A DNA stretch of 64,000 bases. Source: Ailanthus altissimus. Lineage: Eukaryota > Streptophyta > Magnoliopsida > Sapindales > Simaroubaceae. The DNA is taken from the NCBI GenBank assembly GCA_946807835.1, contig OX327690.1, forward strand, positions 9,644,501-9,708,500, given 5' to 3'. Both the position numbers and the translations under genes were made by a program. Every line of letters starts with the position of its first letter. The stretch's first letter is position 1. Positions 1-11,238 of the stretch are shown here, in pieces. Below the pieces are notes generated by a model. That model worked only from the letters and a program-made list of their open reading frames with translations. It made no database searches and was not told the origin of the DNA.

Positions 1-1740
1 AGTTTGGGATTTATAATTAAATATTAGTAGTGTAGTCCACAAACCTTGAGAATGTGGTGATTTTATTCGGATTACTAATGTAGTGATATTATAGTGGATG
101 AACTTTATATAATATGATTATGTAGAACTGGACCAGATATAATTTAAATTCTTATAAAAAATATTATTGTTAATTAAGAATTCAAATAACCTCAATTGAT
201 GATCATTGCAAATCAACCTTAATACTGAGTGATCACAAACTCTTGTTTGTGTTACTGTGTTATGTGAAATATTCATTATGTTTGTCTGAAGAATAGGCTA
301 AAACCTTGTGTTTTGATGACCTAATAAGATAAGCAACTAAGAATATAATTTACAGATATGAAATCTATTTTTTCCTAATGGAAGTTAGAAAAAAATGTTA
401 TCTTAAATGTTAGTTCTAGACCTGAACAGTTAAAGCGCTCAATTTATAACAAGTTTACAAATTAATTGTTCACCGATGAATTAATAGTGCTTAAAGATAA
501 ATAAATAATTAAAGGGGTAAAATAATAATTTGACCTAACTCTAATTATGAACTATCTATGGAGGGTTGAATTGCATATAGTGATTAAATCAATAGTCTGC
601 TCTAAGTTTTTTTTTATATAACTAAAATACATTTGTAATTACAAGAGTGTTATTGTAGATTTTTAGTGAAATAATATTATAATTAATAAATTAGATCAAT
701 TAATTATCTAAAATTTATTAGAGTTTGAAATTGTAGGTCCGTAGGCCCAATACCACATTTTAGTTTATTACAATGAACAATGATTTAATTTTCTTACACA
801 ATTGTTGAGTTAGAAAGTAGTTTTCAAAATACTTATGTTTTTATATTTGGATAAAATTAATTAATAATGAATTAATTAATATCTTATCTAAATATAATAT
901 AATATTTTATTTAAGAAATTAAATAAATAAAAACTTAAGGATAATTTATGAACTTATCAAAGAGATTTAAAAAAAAAAAATTAATTCAAAGATAATTTTT
1001 AAAATGACCTAAAAAATATTTTTTCTCCTTGTAGAAGAGGAACCGTCTAATACAAAGAAATTGTTTCTTTATTGAATGCGCATCTCACCTTAAAAAGATG
1101 AGAAATTTTTTCTTCTAAAATTTTTTATAAAAATTAATTTAAAAAAAATTAATATTGATAAAATTTTAAAAAGCCAAAATTAGAAGTCTTATAACACCTA
1201 AATACTAAGTGTTATCATGAAACTCTCATTGGCTCATGTTTTTATCTTCCTACTTTTAGGGAGATAATAGTTTAAATAATTAATTAATAAATATTATTAA
1301 TTAATTAATTTAATTAAATTTTTTTTTATTTTAATTGAAATATTATAAAAGAAAGAGATAGGAAAAGAATAGAATCTCACTCTTCTACTCATTATAATAT
1401 AAAATACTTGATTTAAAATTTTTTGATAAAAAAAAACAAAGTGAGAATCCAATATATGTTCTTGACCATCTTAACTAACAATTAAAGATTCATAATAATT
1501 GCTCGCAATACAACTCGCGCCAATTTTTTTATTTGTTACCTCATTTTTTTTATTAAACCGTTTATATTCTAAATTTTATAATTATTCAAAAATTGAACAT
1601 TAATTGTATTTTTTGAGATGAATTCGCTAAATGAAAGTGTTAAATTTTACATTTATATATTTTGTTTAACATTATGTTATGCGGTAAATATATTTATTTA
1701 TAATTTATTTATTTAATTAAAAATAAGCAATTTATAATTT
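1..1740. other. AT-rich intergenic DNA upstream of the zinc-knuckle gene
   Basis: No open frame of note and no RNA gene was seen. The sequence is very AT-rich with many short A and T runs and small TTAATTAATTA-type palindromes around 840-900 and 1270-1320. The text around 1-350 and 720-780 has the patchy look of an old LTR, but no TG...CA termini, primer-binding site or duplication could be found, so it is left unassigned. Confidence 0.5.
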
Positions 1741-1882
1741 ATTTAATTAACACAGTTTCTTCTCATCCATCGGCGCAAATAGAAACCCTAGTAAGTTTAG
1801 CTTCCCGCTTTTGTAAAATGTGCATTTAACAGTTCCCCTTTCAATTCCAATTAAGGGTTTACAGCTTTGAGATTTTGTAAAC

Positions 1883-4800
1883 ATGGTAAAGATGCAGAAA
1901 CTGAAAGGGAAATTGGATTTAGAGGAAAACGACAACGTAGAAAAAGAAAGAAAATCGAAGTCGGTGGAAGTAGTGAGCAGCGACGACGAGGAGGCGAACG
2001 AGGATTTGAGCCTTAAGATTGTGGAGAAGCATCTGTTGATGCGAGCGGCCAAGTTGAATCAGGACAAAGAAATTGACGACGTCGTTCTGGATGAGAATGG
2101 GAATAATAATAAGAATGACGAAGGCGTGGTGGATCTCTCCTCTTCGTCTTTAATAGAAACCGAGACAGTCGTTGCGGGTCCCACTGGTGCCAATGATGAC
2201 GCAGCAATTGGGGATGTGAGGAGTGATAAGAAGAGAATTAGGGTGAGGAAAAATAAGAAGAAAGTTGAGACGATGGAAATTGGCGACCAATCTGTGAGTT
2301 CTTGTTATTGTTTCTGCTTAAATTTTCTATATATCGTTGCTTATGAAAATCACTAATATTTTCGACAAAGATTTTGAATGAATTATATAAAATCTGTGTG
2401 ACTTGTCAAAGTGGGTAGAAGTTGTTTTGGGTTTTTTTGGAAATAAAAGTTTGCAGTCTGGCAGTTGCAAATGCAGCCAGATGCAAATGCTTTGTATTTT
2501 TATTCAGGGAAATTCGAGACACATTCTCGTTTAATTTGTTCTCAGAAATTTTTTTTTTCTTTCAGAATTAGTTCTCTAAAAATAATTCTCAATGGACCTA
2601 AAAAGTTTACAGTATGTTCTGTATTTGGGAATTTGAGGTTGTGATAATTTATGTGGAAAACTTTTGATAAATCATCGCATTAGGTAGTTGTTGCAAAGGA
2701 AGAGCAGAAGGTGGAGACAGTTGTGAATGGCGAGGAGGCACTTAAGGCTGCAGAGATGGTTGAAAATCTGATTACAGTTGAAATGTCTGACAATATTGTG
2801 TTGCAAAAGCTTCTTGTGAGTAAAAACATTTGCTTAATTGCCATTTTGAAGTAATATACAATTCCCATGTGAAGCCTTAGTTTCGTATCTATCTTTATAT
2901 TTATTCTATCAGCAGGGTCCGAGGTATTTCGATCCTCCGGACAGTGGTTGGCAAGCGTGCTATAATTGTGGTGAAGAGGGGCATATGGCTGTGAATTGTA
3001 CATTTGCTTTGAAGCGGAAGAAGCCATGCTTTATTTGTGGGAGTTTGGAACATGGTGTAAAGCTATGTGCCAAGGTTAGTCAGAAAACATTCTTTAGCTG
3101 TCTTGAATTTTTGTTGTTTATTTCAGTTGATGAGAGTGTTTATTGAAAAATATTATTTATAATTCAAAAATATATATATTTATTTTGGTAGTTGTGCATA
3201 TGTGAAAACCAGGAGCTATGGAAGACTAATTTCTTAGCAAGAATGTTGTATAAATGTTTATAGGATAGCATCTATTCACAGTCATATCAAGAAGTAGTTG
3301 TTTAGGGTCAAAGATATTTGAGCACAAAGGCATCCTACAAATTACATAGTTTATTAATTTGAAGTTTAAACTAGAATTATGTTGCAAGAGCAAGATTGAT
3401 GGTTAACAATCAAAAGAAGTTAAATAGAAGAAAATAAAGTATATATTCTTCTGATAGGAAATGCATGTGTGCATGTATACTATGAAATGGCCTAAATTCT
3501 TGTATACTGAAGTGGATGCTAAGGTTTAGTATATATCACTATATTAATGGCTATCTATGATAAAATGTTGGCAAATGAATACAATCAATGAATGATATAT
3601 ATTGAAATAGTTGTGCTTCTTTTTTGCTTTTTTAGCTTTATGGGTAAGTGTTTGCTTTTGTTTCTAGCCACTGTTTAGTTGTATGTGCTTTGTTTTCATA
3701 TGACAGTGGGTTTTCCTTTAGTAATACACCTTTTGCTTTAAGCATGCACAGGAGGATTATTTCCACCCCTATCTATGTTGATGTACAACGATTATGTACA
3801 TATATACTTAGTTATTTAGTGTACTTCCTATATATGTTGACGTTCAATGATTATTTATATATGTACTTAGTTATTTAGTGTACTTGTGACATTTTTACAT
3901 GGATATGTGGCGTTAATAGATTTCTGATTTCAAAGAGCCCATTTAAATGAATCCTGAATTATCCATGTATAATTTTTCTTATTTTTTTGAATACTGCTAA
4001 CAAGATTTGTTGGAATGCATGTGTTTTTCATTTGCCCCTTTTTAAAACTTTTTCAAGTAAGTTTTCCCTACAACTTTGTATTTCAATTCATCATTCACCT
4101 GGTTATTTAAATCTGCTCAATTCTTTTGTAGGCACAAGATTGCTTTATTTGCAAAAAAGGTGGTCATTGTGCGAAAGATTGTCCGGAGAAACACAAGATT
4201 GGCCCTCGGGATGCTAAAGTATGTTTAAAATGCGGAGATTCTGGGCATGATATGTTCTCGTGTAGGAACGGTTATTCTCTTGATGACCTGAAGGTTTGTT
4301 TGCACTTGCAAAGTTCTATTTTTAGTTCTTTCCAACTTTTTTCCAACGTTTTAAAAGGTTTTTAGTCATTTGAATTTGTATAAATATGTTTGAATTGTTG
4401 TTTGTATTTTTTTATATTAGGAAATACAATGTTACATCTGCAAGAGTTTTGGTCATCTATGTTGTGCCAACTTCACTGACACAGGTCCAAGAGAGGTTTC
4501 TTGTTTCAGATGTGGTGGAATGGGTCACACTGGTTTGGTAAGTTCATTCAATATTTATTGTTTTTATTGTCATTTTGGTAATCATGTGTGGGAATATGGG
4601 TGGGTGCTCCTACCCCATGCTCATTTTTTCTTGTGTCCTTAGCAAAAAATGGAATTATTCTTGTGCATGAATTTATACTCTTGACTGCTGACTAACTTTG
4701 CCATATACATATGTAGTATTTTTGTTAATGTGTGAATTTTGCTATATAGTAATGTCATTTCTTTGATCAACTTATCTCTGGATATCTCTTGTGATTTCCT

Positions 4801-5602
4801 AGAAATTCTCTCCCGTCTTGGAAATCTCATTAAGTTTGCATATTTTCTTTCTCCGTCTTTCATTCAGTAATATTTTTATTTGGGGATGAACAGCTTTGAG
4901 AACATTCATCCTCTCCATTCTTGTCTTCAAATTAGGGTTTGAATTTTATAACTTCTTTTGTTTATTCTTAAGCCTGCATTTTTAACACTGGGATCATTAT
5001 GCAGGCATGTACCAGGTTACGAGGTGAAACTACAGATGTGTCACCTAGTTCATGCTACAAGTGCGGTGAAGGACATTTTGCACGTGATTGTGCAAGTTCT
5101 GCCAAGGTAAGTTACATGCTATCAGAAACATTTCATCGAACTTAGTTTTTTTCTGTTAGCCATCAGTTGCAGTTGGTACTTTATTGGCTCTATGCAGGTT
5201 CGCAAGCGGAATATTGAGTTATCAACGCCAACACGGAGATCTCATAAAGGAAATAGAGATTACTTAGGAGTTAAGTCTGTGCCTCATAATCTTTGTAAGG
5301 CTCGTAAAAGGAAAAAAACGCAACATGAAGATAAAGGCATTACAACGCCACGAAAATTAATAGAGAGAGGTGGTTGGATAACGGATGATCCTGGAGATAT
5401 CTCCTACGGAAAGGCCAAGAAAAACCTTTGGAGGTCTCCAGCAACACCATTTAGTAAAGGTCATAAAATTTCCGCTGTGACTTCTTGTGGACATATTTCA
5501 AGTTCTAGGTCACCTAGAAGGAAGAATTTTCATCATAGATTCACAGTGTCGGGGTTTGACAACTTGGGTAGTGATGGGATAAGGAGAAATTATGATTGGT
5601 GA
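1883..5602 (+). CDS. CCHC-type zinc-knuckle protein, seven exons, 496 aa
   Basis: Coding exons read as 1883-2293, 2684-2815, 2913-3074, 4132-4293, 4421-4537, 5005-5106 and 5198-5602. All junctions are GT-AG in phase 0 and the sum is 1491 nt. Residues 1-181 are acidic, then charged and basic. Knuckles follow at residues 197-210 (CYNCGEEGHMAVNC), 220-233, 239-252, 266-279, 293-306, 317-330 and 345-357. The fifth has Asn at the fourth ligand position with Cys-Cys close by, and the seventh (CYKCGEGHFARDC) is one residue short between Cys2 and His. The tail, residues 363-496, is rich in Lys, Arg and Ser. The order and the RGPRYF-like lead-in match the plant AT3G43590-type zinc-knuckle family as I remember it; such proteins bind single-stranded nucleic acid, so an RNA-related nuclear role is inferred. 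The start is the first ATG of the frame; a second ATG lies three codons on. Confidence 0.88.
3775..3888 (+). repeat. Tandem duplication in intron 3 of the zinc-knuckle gene
   Basis: Two imperfect copies with a period of 59 bp (3775-3833 and 3834-3888) share ATGTTGATGT-like starts and a TACTTAGTTATTTAGTGTAC block. They lie well inside the 1.06-kb intron 3 and do not touch the splice sites. Confidence 0.75.
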
Positions 5603-5765
5603 TAGGAACCTAGGATTTATCTTGATAAATATGAGGGGGAGAAACAGTGAAAGTTTGCTGCTTGTGCTTCCCCTCCGTATCTGTGCACCTCATGTAATCT
5701 TGTAGTGATCTCTTCTGCAATTTAATTTATCAATCAATTTTTTTTTGTATATTTTCTTTTGTGAC
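5603..5765 (+). other. Probable 3'UTR of the zinc-knuckle gene
   Basis: T-rich, stop-rich sequence directly follows the TGA. A weak AATTTAATTT stretch near 5720 could serve poly(A) site choice. The transcript end cannot be fixed from sequence alone. Confidence 0.4.
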
Positions 5766-5851
5766 GCCATTGGAGTATTCTATGTTGACAGGATACGAGA
5801 TAGTATCAGCCATTGGAGTATTCTATATTAACAGGATACGAGATAGTATCA
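5766..5851 (+). repeat. 43-bp direct tandem duplication
   Basis: Two copies (5766-5808 and 5809-5851) begin GCCATTGGAGTATTCTAT and differ at about two positions, so the duplication looks recent. It lies just beyond the zinc-knuckle gene and makes a short open frame there look longer than it is. Confidence 0.85.
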
Positions 5852-7009
5852 ACCACGTATTTTCGTTTGCACGTGCACAAAGTATTTCTACCTCACTAGT
5901 GAAAAGGAGCACAAGTTCTTTTGGTTTAGCTTCTTGTCATATTTGTTTTCGCTTTCCACTTGCCCTCATGTTTGGTAAAAAATACACATTTGTTCACTCG
6001 ACAAACACTTTAATAAATTTATAAACCAGTATCGATGGAAGTTCTATAACATTTTCTCAAATAGCATTTCTTAGATTTGTATTTCACGAGGGTTAAAATG
6101 GAGTCCAAAACATAAGCTTGAATTTATACAGAGTGCTTAAATTACTGATGCAGGTTCAGTGGCAGTTTTATCATGATAAGCATAGGCCATGATTCTTGTT
6201 TACCACCAAATTATGATTGCTTCGGTACAGATTGTGTATTGGTATGAATGGGGGCTTTTTTAATCTAGAATATTTAGAACTTGAAACCTGTAATGTGAAT
6301 TATGTAAAACTTGTATGCTTATTGCCGTATTCGTAGTAATTTTTCATATTCGGTTATGCAAATTTTACGTCTGAGATTATGTGTCAAAATCTAACCAAAT
6401 CAATCTCGTAGCAGTTGAATTCCCATATGAATATTCAAAGCTGAAATTTTCTTTAATAAACTATTGATTTTTAATAAGCAAATTTCTTTAATAATCTCGT
6501 AGCAGTTGGTTTCTTTAATAATAACTTTTTAAGATTATGTCATAGACTTCCTCTGCACATTTTCACTGATGTCTTGTTTGATAAAATGAACTCTTCTGTA
6601 AAGATCAAAACTAATGGTAGTACCTCTATAATTTGTAATGATTTTTAACATAAAATCTAAAGTAAAGTATCAATGAAATGAGTGTCGAACATATTTGTAT
6701 TCATGTCCAGCAAAATTTTATATTTATCTTTTATATTTTCTTAAGCCATTGATTATTTTTTCTGATAAATATAATCACAATTGACAAATAAGAATAATAA
6801 TTTTTCAACCTTTATCTGGAATACATTATTGAAGTTTCTTAAAGTTGGAACCTTAAAGAAATTACTTTCTTATTCTTAATAACTCCTTAAAATTGTAAGA
6901 AAGTACCATCCTCCTATAAAAAAAAAATACTTCAACATTCAAGTTAATGTTTATCTAAAAAAAATTGTACTTGGGATATTGAAAGAGTGATGATAAAGAC
7001 AATAAGTTA
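5852..7009. other. Intergenic DNA without recognisable gene
   Basis: AT-rich, with no coding signal on either strand. A 16-base phrase AATCTCGTAGCAGTTG occurs twice (near 6402 and 6494) with nearby TTTCTTTAATAA copies, suggesting a small local duplication. Confidence 0.5.
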
Positions 7010-7458
7010 ATTAAAATACAGTGAATTGAATGAATTCAATCATATCTATTTATAGTGCATGGAACTAAATCCGTGTCCAAATATACATACATGAATTTAT
7101 ATGTTAATGATGCCTTATTAGATGTTCTTTGTGGAAGTAAAGATGAAATTAAACTCATTATCCTATTAAAACTCAGAAATAGTAATTAGAATGAAAGTAG
7201 AAATTATAATTTGATCCGTACCTATTTTTTTGCGAAATTCCTTTCTCATTTGTGAAAATCTGCAAGTCATTGCATTGAATTTACTTGGTTTTGGATCTAA
7301 ATTAGGTTTTTGGACTCTTTATCTAAGTAGACTTCATTAAAATGTGGATCCTAGGCTTATTTTAATCATTCTCAATTGGGATATTTCCATTAAAAAGTAA
7401 TAAAGACTCTAGAGTGGTGAAGGTTGGTTGGGCCAATTAATAATAAGTTTAATAGATG
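7010..7458 (+). repeat. Dispersed repeat, left copy (partner at 43855-44294)
   Basis: About 450 bp aligns in the same orientation with 43855-44294, with scattered substitutions and small indels. Shared blocks include AATCATATCTATTTATAG and TTAAACTCATTATCCTATTA. The two copies bracket almost the whole nested retrotransposon block, so they could be LTR remains of an outermost element or independent copies of one family. No TG...CA termini were recognised. Confidence 0.7.
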
Positions 7459-7859
7459 TCCCTTATAAGTGAAAGAGTGAGTCTTTGCAAAAAGTGAACG
7501 AAACATACTTCTTTGCTCTCTAACCAATAAATACCATGTGTACTTACTTAAAATCCCATCTCTTTTAAAAAATAAATGTTCCAAATTAGAAAATGTCTAA
7601 TCACGATGATGTTTCTACTTATTCAAGTAAATACATGAGTAAAATAGGAGGTTATTAAAAACTTTTGAATATAAAAACTCAAAAATCTCATTTCCTTCTC
7701 ACATTTTCACATCAATATTTTAAAGAAACCATTTGCATTTTTTCTCTATTTCATATCTACAGTCCCTAAAAATCTCCTTAATTTTCAAAAAAGGCAATCT
7801 TAAAGAAACTCCAAAAATGGTAGAAGTTTTAGTTCCTTCTCGGTAGAAGAACTAAAATA

Positions 7860-9690
7860 TATCTTTCAAATGCTTAAGGGAATAAAAATTCGGGTTCTTG
7901 CTACTGGTGACCCCCCACAGGGAACCCAAATCAGTAAAACTCGGGGAGTTTTCCTTATTTTGAAACTATCTCCTATGCTTTTGATTCCCAATTATCCTGA
8001 AATTCTTATATGTAACCGGCCTATCATCTTTGTAAGTTCACTTTAACATATTTTCCCTTCAAGATAATGCCTTCCTAAACTACATGATACGTTGGAGTAT
8101 TGCCTTACACTGTATAACATAATCCTTACCTATAACTTGATATAATCCAAGGCGAGTAGAAAGAAATTATTTGAAGACTTTGAAGGCAAAAGAGCTAGTT
8201 TGGAGAAGAATTTCATGTGATTAGTGGCGACTAGAAGTAGTTGGGACTCCCTTATGAAGTCAATACTTCATTGGGGTTTACGGCTAGAAGTAGAGGTGGG
8301 TGTGGTATAGTTCAGTTTGATATTCTTTAGAACCAAATTGAAAATTTTGAGATTTTTATTTTTAGAATTGAATGGATCGAATTATGTATAAAAACCAAAC
8401 TATACCAAATTGATTCGGTCCGGTTTGGTTCGGTTTAGTCTCTTAAATATTTTCTAAAAGATTAAATAATATATGTAAGGGATAAAATTCATGCAAAAAA
8501 TAAAGAAAAAAGGTGTACTTCAATTTTAAACACTAAATTAATTAAAGTCTTTAAATTAAAAGTTAAAAAACTATTAAAAATTAATTTCATCTAAAAAAAA
8601 TAAAGTAATCGTCTATTTTAAGCACCAAATTAATTAAAAGTTTATAAACTAAACAAGTTAGAAAAATTTTTAAATTAAAGTTTGTTCAAACAAATAAAGT
8701 GACCATCAACTTTCAAGCACCAAATTAGTTAAGAGTCTATGAGCTAAATAAGTTAGAAACTATTAAAATTAAAATCCACTAAATAAATTATACAAAACAT
8801 TTGTGTAAAATTTTATTTATGCTTTTTAATTCGATTCAGTTTAGTTTTTTTTAAAAGTAAAGTTGAACCAAATCTAATTATTCGAGGACTAAAATATAAA
8901 ATACTCGATTAAGTTTATACTCTAATACCAAATCGAACCAGTCGATTTGGTCTGGTTAGTTTGGTATTTTCAATTCAAGTACTTTTCTACCCATCCCTAA
9001 CTAGAAGACCAAATCACCTTCCCTTCTATCTTAGGAAGGGAAAGGTTTCAAAGCAAGTATTTCTAGAAAGAACCCATCCCCCACAAGCACATGCACACTC
9101 TAGAGATGCTGTGGAAGTATGCAAGGCTTTAAAAGGTGTACCATCTTCTTTGCACCCTTATTGTAGATGAGGGGATCTAGACGTTGACCCCTCCGAATCT
9201 AAATATTGTGGTAGGAACTCCTCTTTTTGATTCCAAGAATTTCCATCATTGCATTATGTACTATGAGTTTTTATCCTTGGATGTATTATTTCTCGAGTTA
9301 GAAGCCAAGATAGTGACAACTTCTATGCTCCATTTACTTACACGAGGTTCTTCCCTAAAATCAGTCAATTCTATGAAAGAAAAACTACTTTCTTATATTA
9401 TATTATCACTCATATATAGTTTTTATTGTGTCTCCTTGTGCTGTTGCATTTGTGGAAGCAATTTAAGTCTCTGTGGAAGGTGAGGCCTTCACCTTAGCCA
9501 ATGCTTCTGCAGGTACTGACAGTATCCTAGATACAGGTAAAGAAGTTGAGGATGATTCTAATGATGCTCTAGAGTCGACCTTTTTAATCTTAGAGGTTTT
9601 ATGATTTTGTTGGAGAAGGAGTTTTGGAGGCAGATTATGATGTCATGAAGCTTCTAGAAGAAACCTCAGATGAAAGTTCTTGGTTCCTCC
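7860..9690 (+). pseudogene. Possible degraded extra ORF (aORF) of a Tat-like element, antisense to its integrase
   Basis: Fragments read on the + strand in several frames across 7860-8290 and 9001-9690, split by the MITE at 8291-8999. The stretch near 7850-8000 reads as GIKIRVLATGDPP followed by a hydrophobic FLILKLSPMLLIP-like run. This faintly resembles the N-terminal part of the plant 'putative gypsy-type transposon' domain (PF04195). Such extra ORFs are known in Tat-lineage elements, sometimes antisense between pol and the 3' LTR. The neighbouring integrase at 10620-11233 is on the minus strand, which fits that arrangement. The match is from memory and weak; it may be unrelated repeat DNA. 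Confidence 0.28.
8291..8999. mobile_element. hAT-like MITE, 709 bp
   Basis: The left end begins TAGAGGTGGGTGTGG and the right end, read on the other strand, begins TAGGGATGGGTAGAAA, giving imperfect terminal inverted repeats. Flanks are GCTAGAAG (8283-8290) and ACTAGAAG (9000-9007), an 8-bp duplication with one mismatch, as expected for hAT transposition. The subterminal zones are rich in inverted GGTTTGGTTCGGTTTAG-type motifs. No transposase is encoded, so it is non-autonomous. Confidence 0.75.
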
Positions 9691-10619
9691 TGTACTAGTA
9701 AAATTTTTGTATGTCCACAATTATATTGTAAGCTTATTATTATTATTAATGAGACTAATTTTTTGCTAATTATTACTTCCCTCTTAAATATGAGTAATGT
9801 GTGTACATGGATAAATTTTTTACGCGTTACTTCCTTAATGTCTTACTTACTATGATAAGCTCTATCTCATATGTGATAACACACAAAAAATTGGATAAGT
9901 GTTACTTCCAAATATTGTGATAAGATGTAAGATATCTAAATAATCTAAAATAAGATTAAGTGATACTTCTTAATCTTTTGTTCAGATTATTTTGATACGT
10001 TGTAGGTTATGACCTTCTCGAGAAAAGCATGATTTAATTCTAGTATTTTCTATAAAAATATATTGTGCTTCTTGAATAAGAAGTCTTTTTATGACATCGT
10101 GCTTTCTATGAGGGAAGACTTTGCTTTTTTTTTTACAAAAAGGCTTTATGACTTTTGTATTTTGGTTTATGGAAGTCTTTTTTGCTGACATTATGCCTTT
10201 GCTAAAGAACCAAAGGGCTTTTCTAGTGTTATCTAACATTTTTTGTGCCTCTAGTGAAAATTAGAGGGCTTTTCTTGTATTACTTGGCATTTCTTATGCC
10301 TCTAGTGGAAACCAGAGGGCTTTTCTAGTATTATTTGATATTTTTTGTGTATCTGGTAGAAAGCAGAGGGCTTTTTTTCTTATATGGTACTTCTTGCTTA
10401 AGGAAGTCTTTTGTGGAATGGTACTTCCTTTATTAGAGAAATCTTTATGATATTTATCACCTTTCTAAGGAAGAGAGGCCTATGAAGGCACTTTTATTTT
10501 GCAAAATGGTATGGATATTCAAAATATATATTTCAAAAAAGCTCCTCAGTTTTATTGAAATATAAATAATATTTTAAAATTGAAGCAATATCTTACGTAT
10601 AAAACTTCTTCAATTTCAA
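9691..10619 (-). other. Non-coding 3' region of the Tat-like element H
   Basis: Contains degenerate repeats of TTACTTCC, AGAAGTC and AGAGGGCTTTT phrases and a clear 51-bp tandem array at 10214-10376. No gene could be read. Tat/Ogre-type elements commonly carry tandem repeats between pol and the 3' LTR, which fits this position. Confidence 0.4.
10214..10376. repeat. 51-bp tandem repeat, about 3.2 copies
   Basis: Copies begin AGGGCTTTT at 10214, 10265, 10316 and 10367, a constant spacing of 51 bp. Each carries TTTCTAGTGTTAT-like and TGCCTCTAGTG-like cores with point differences. Confidence 0.85.
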
Positions 10620-11233
10620 AATGTTCCTTAAAGTAAGGATGAGTTCTCTTTGTAGTAGAAAGGCTTTACGATATAGTTTCTTGATGACTCTATAAGGTCC
10701 TCCTCATATCTTGACCATTTTTTTAATATTTTATTCTTTGTTGATGTCGAGTGCTTCCCTTAGGACTAGGTCACCCTTTTTGATTTCTTTTCTATGGATT
10801 CGATTGTCATATTGCCTTTTCATTTATTTCCCGCAAATTGCTATAAAGATGGCTATAATATTTCGAGCCTCATTCATTAGGTCATTTGCCAAGAAAAGTG
10901 TCTCATTAGTTCCACTTGTACTAACTTGGTTCTTAAAATAGGAATGAAAGCTTCCATTCTGTATACCAGAGAGTACAGTGAGGTTCTTGTTGATTTGGTC
11001 TCTATTGTTCTGTATGCCATAAGGACTCCTAAAAGATCATCTAGTCATTTTCCTTTCTTTCAGTCTAAACACTTTCTCAACATGGTGAATATGGTTTAGT
11101 TCATTACTTCTGCTTGTCTGTTGCCTTGGGGTTAGTTGTAGGAAGAGAATTTTACTGAATTTTGAACTTGTTGAGAAAGGAAATGATTATTAAGCTGATG
11201 AATTGCTTCCTTTTGTTAGACACCGTACCTGTG
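10620..11233 (-). pseudogene. Tat-like gypsy integrase C-terminal part (element H, left half)
   Basis: The minus strand reads in broken frames as an integrase C-terminal region, with RQYDNRIHRKEIKKGDLVLR followed by GGPYRVIKK. This corresponds to the usual GDLVLR...WEGPYKI signature of Tat/Ogre pol. Several stop codons are present. The segment continues, across the 30-kb insertion of element A, into the integrase core at 41274-41480. TSD copies GCATC at 11234-11238 and 41269-41273 mark the break. Confidence 0.75.
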
Positions 11234-11238
11234 GCATC

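Noticed and set aside
2074..2088. GACGACGTCGTTCT shared by the zinc-knuckle exon 1 and the cyclin promoter (44725)
   Set aside because: In exon 1 it encodes Asp-Asp-Val-Val within an acidic stretch; a 14-base match between two unrelated places is most simply chance.
1747..2207. Minus-strand open frames across the start of the zinc-knuckle gene
   Set aside because: They are reverse shadows of exon 1: composition is Ser/Phe- or Arg/His-rich and they have no motif or promoter context.
3648..4217. Short + frames around intron 3 of the zinc-knuckle gene
   Set aside because: They cross the intron or read exon 4 in the wrong frame; the correct frame gives canonical CCHC knuckles.
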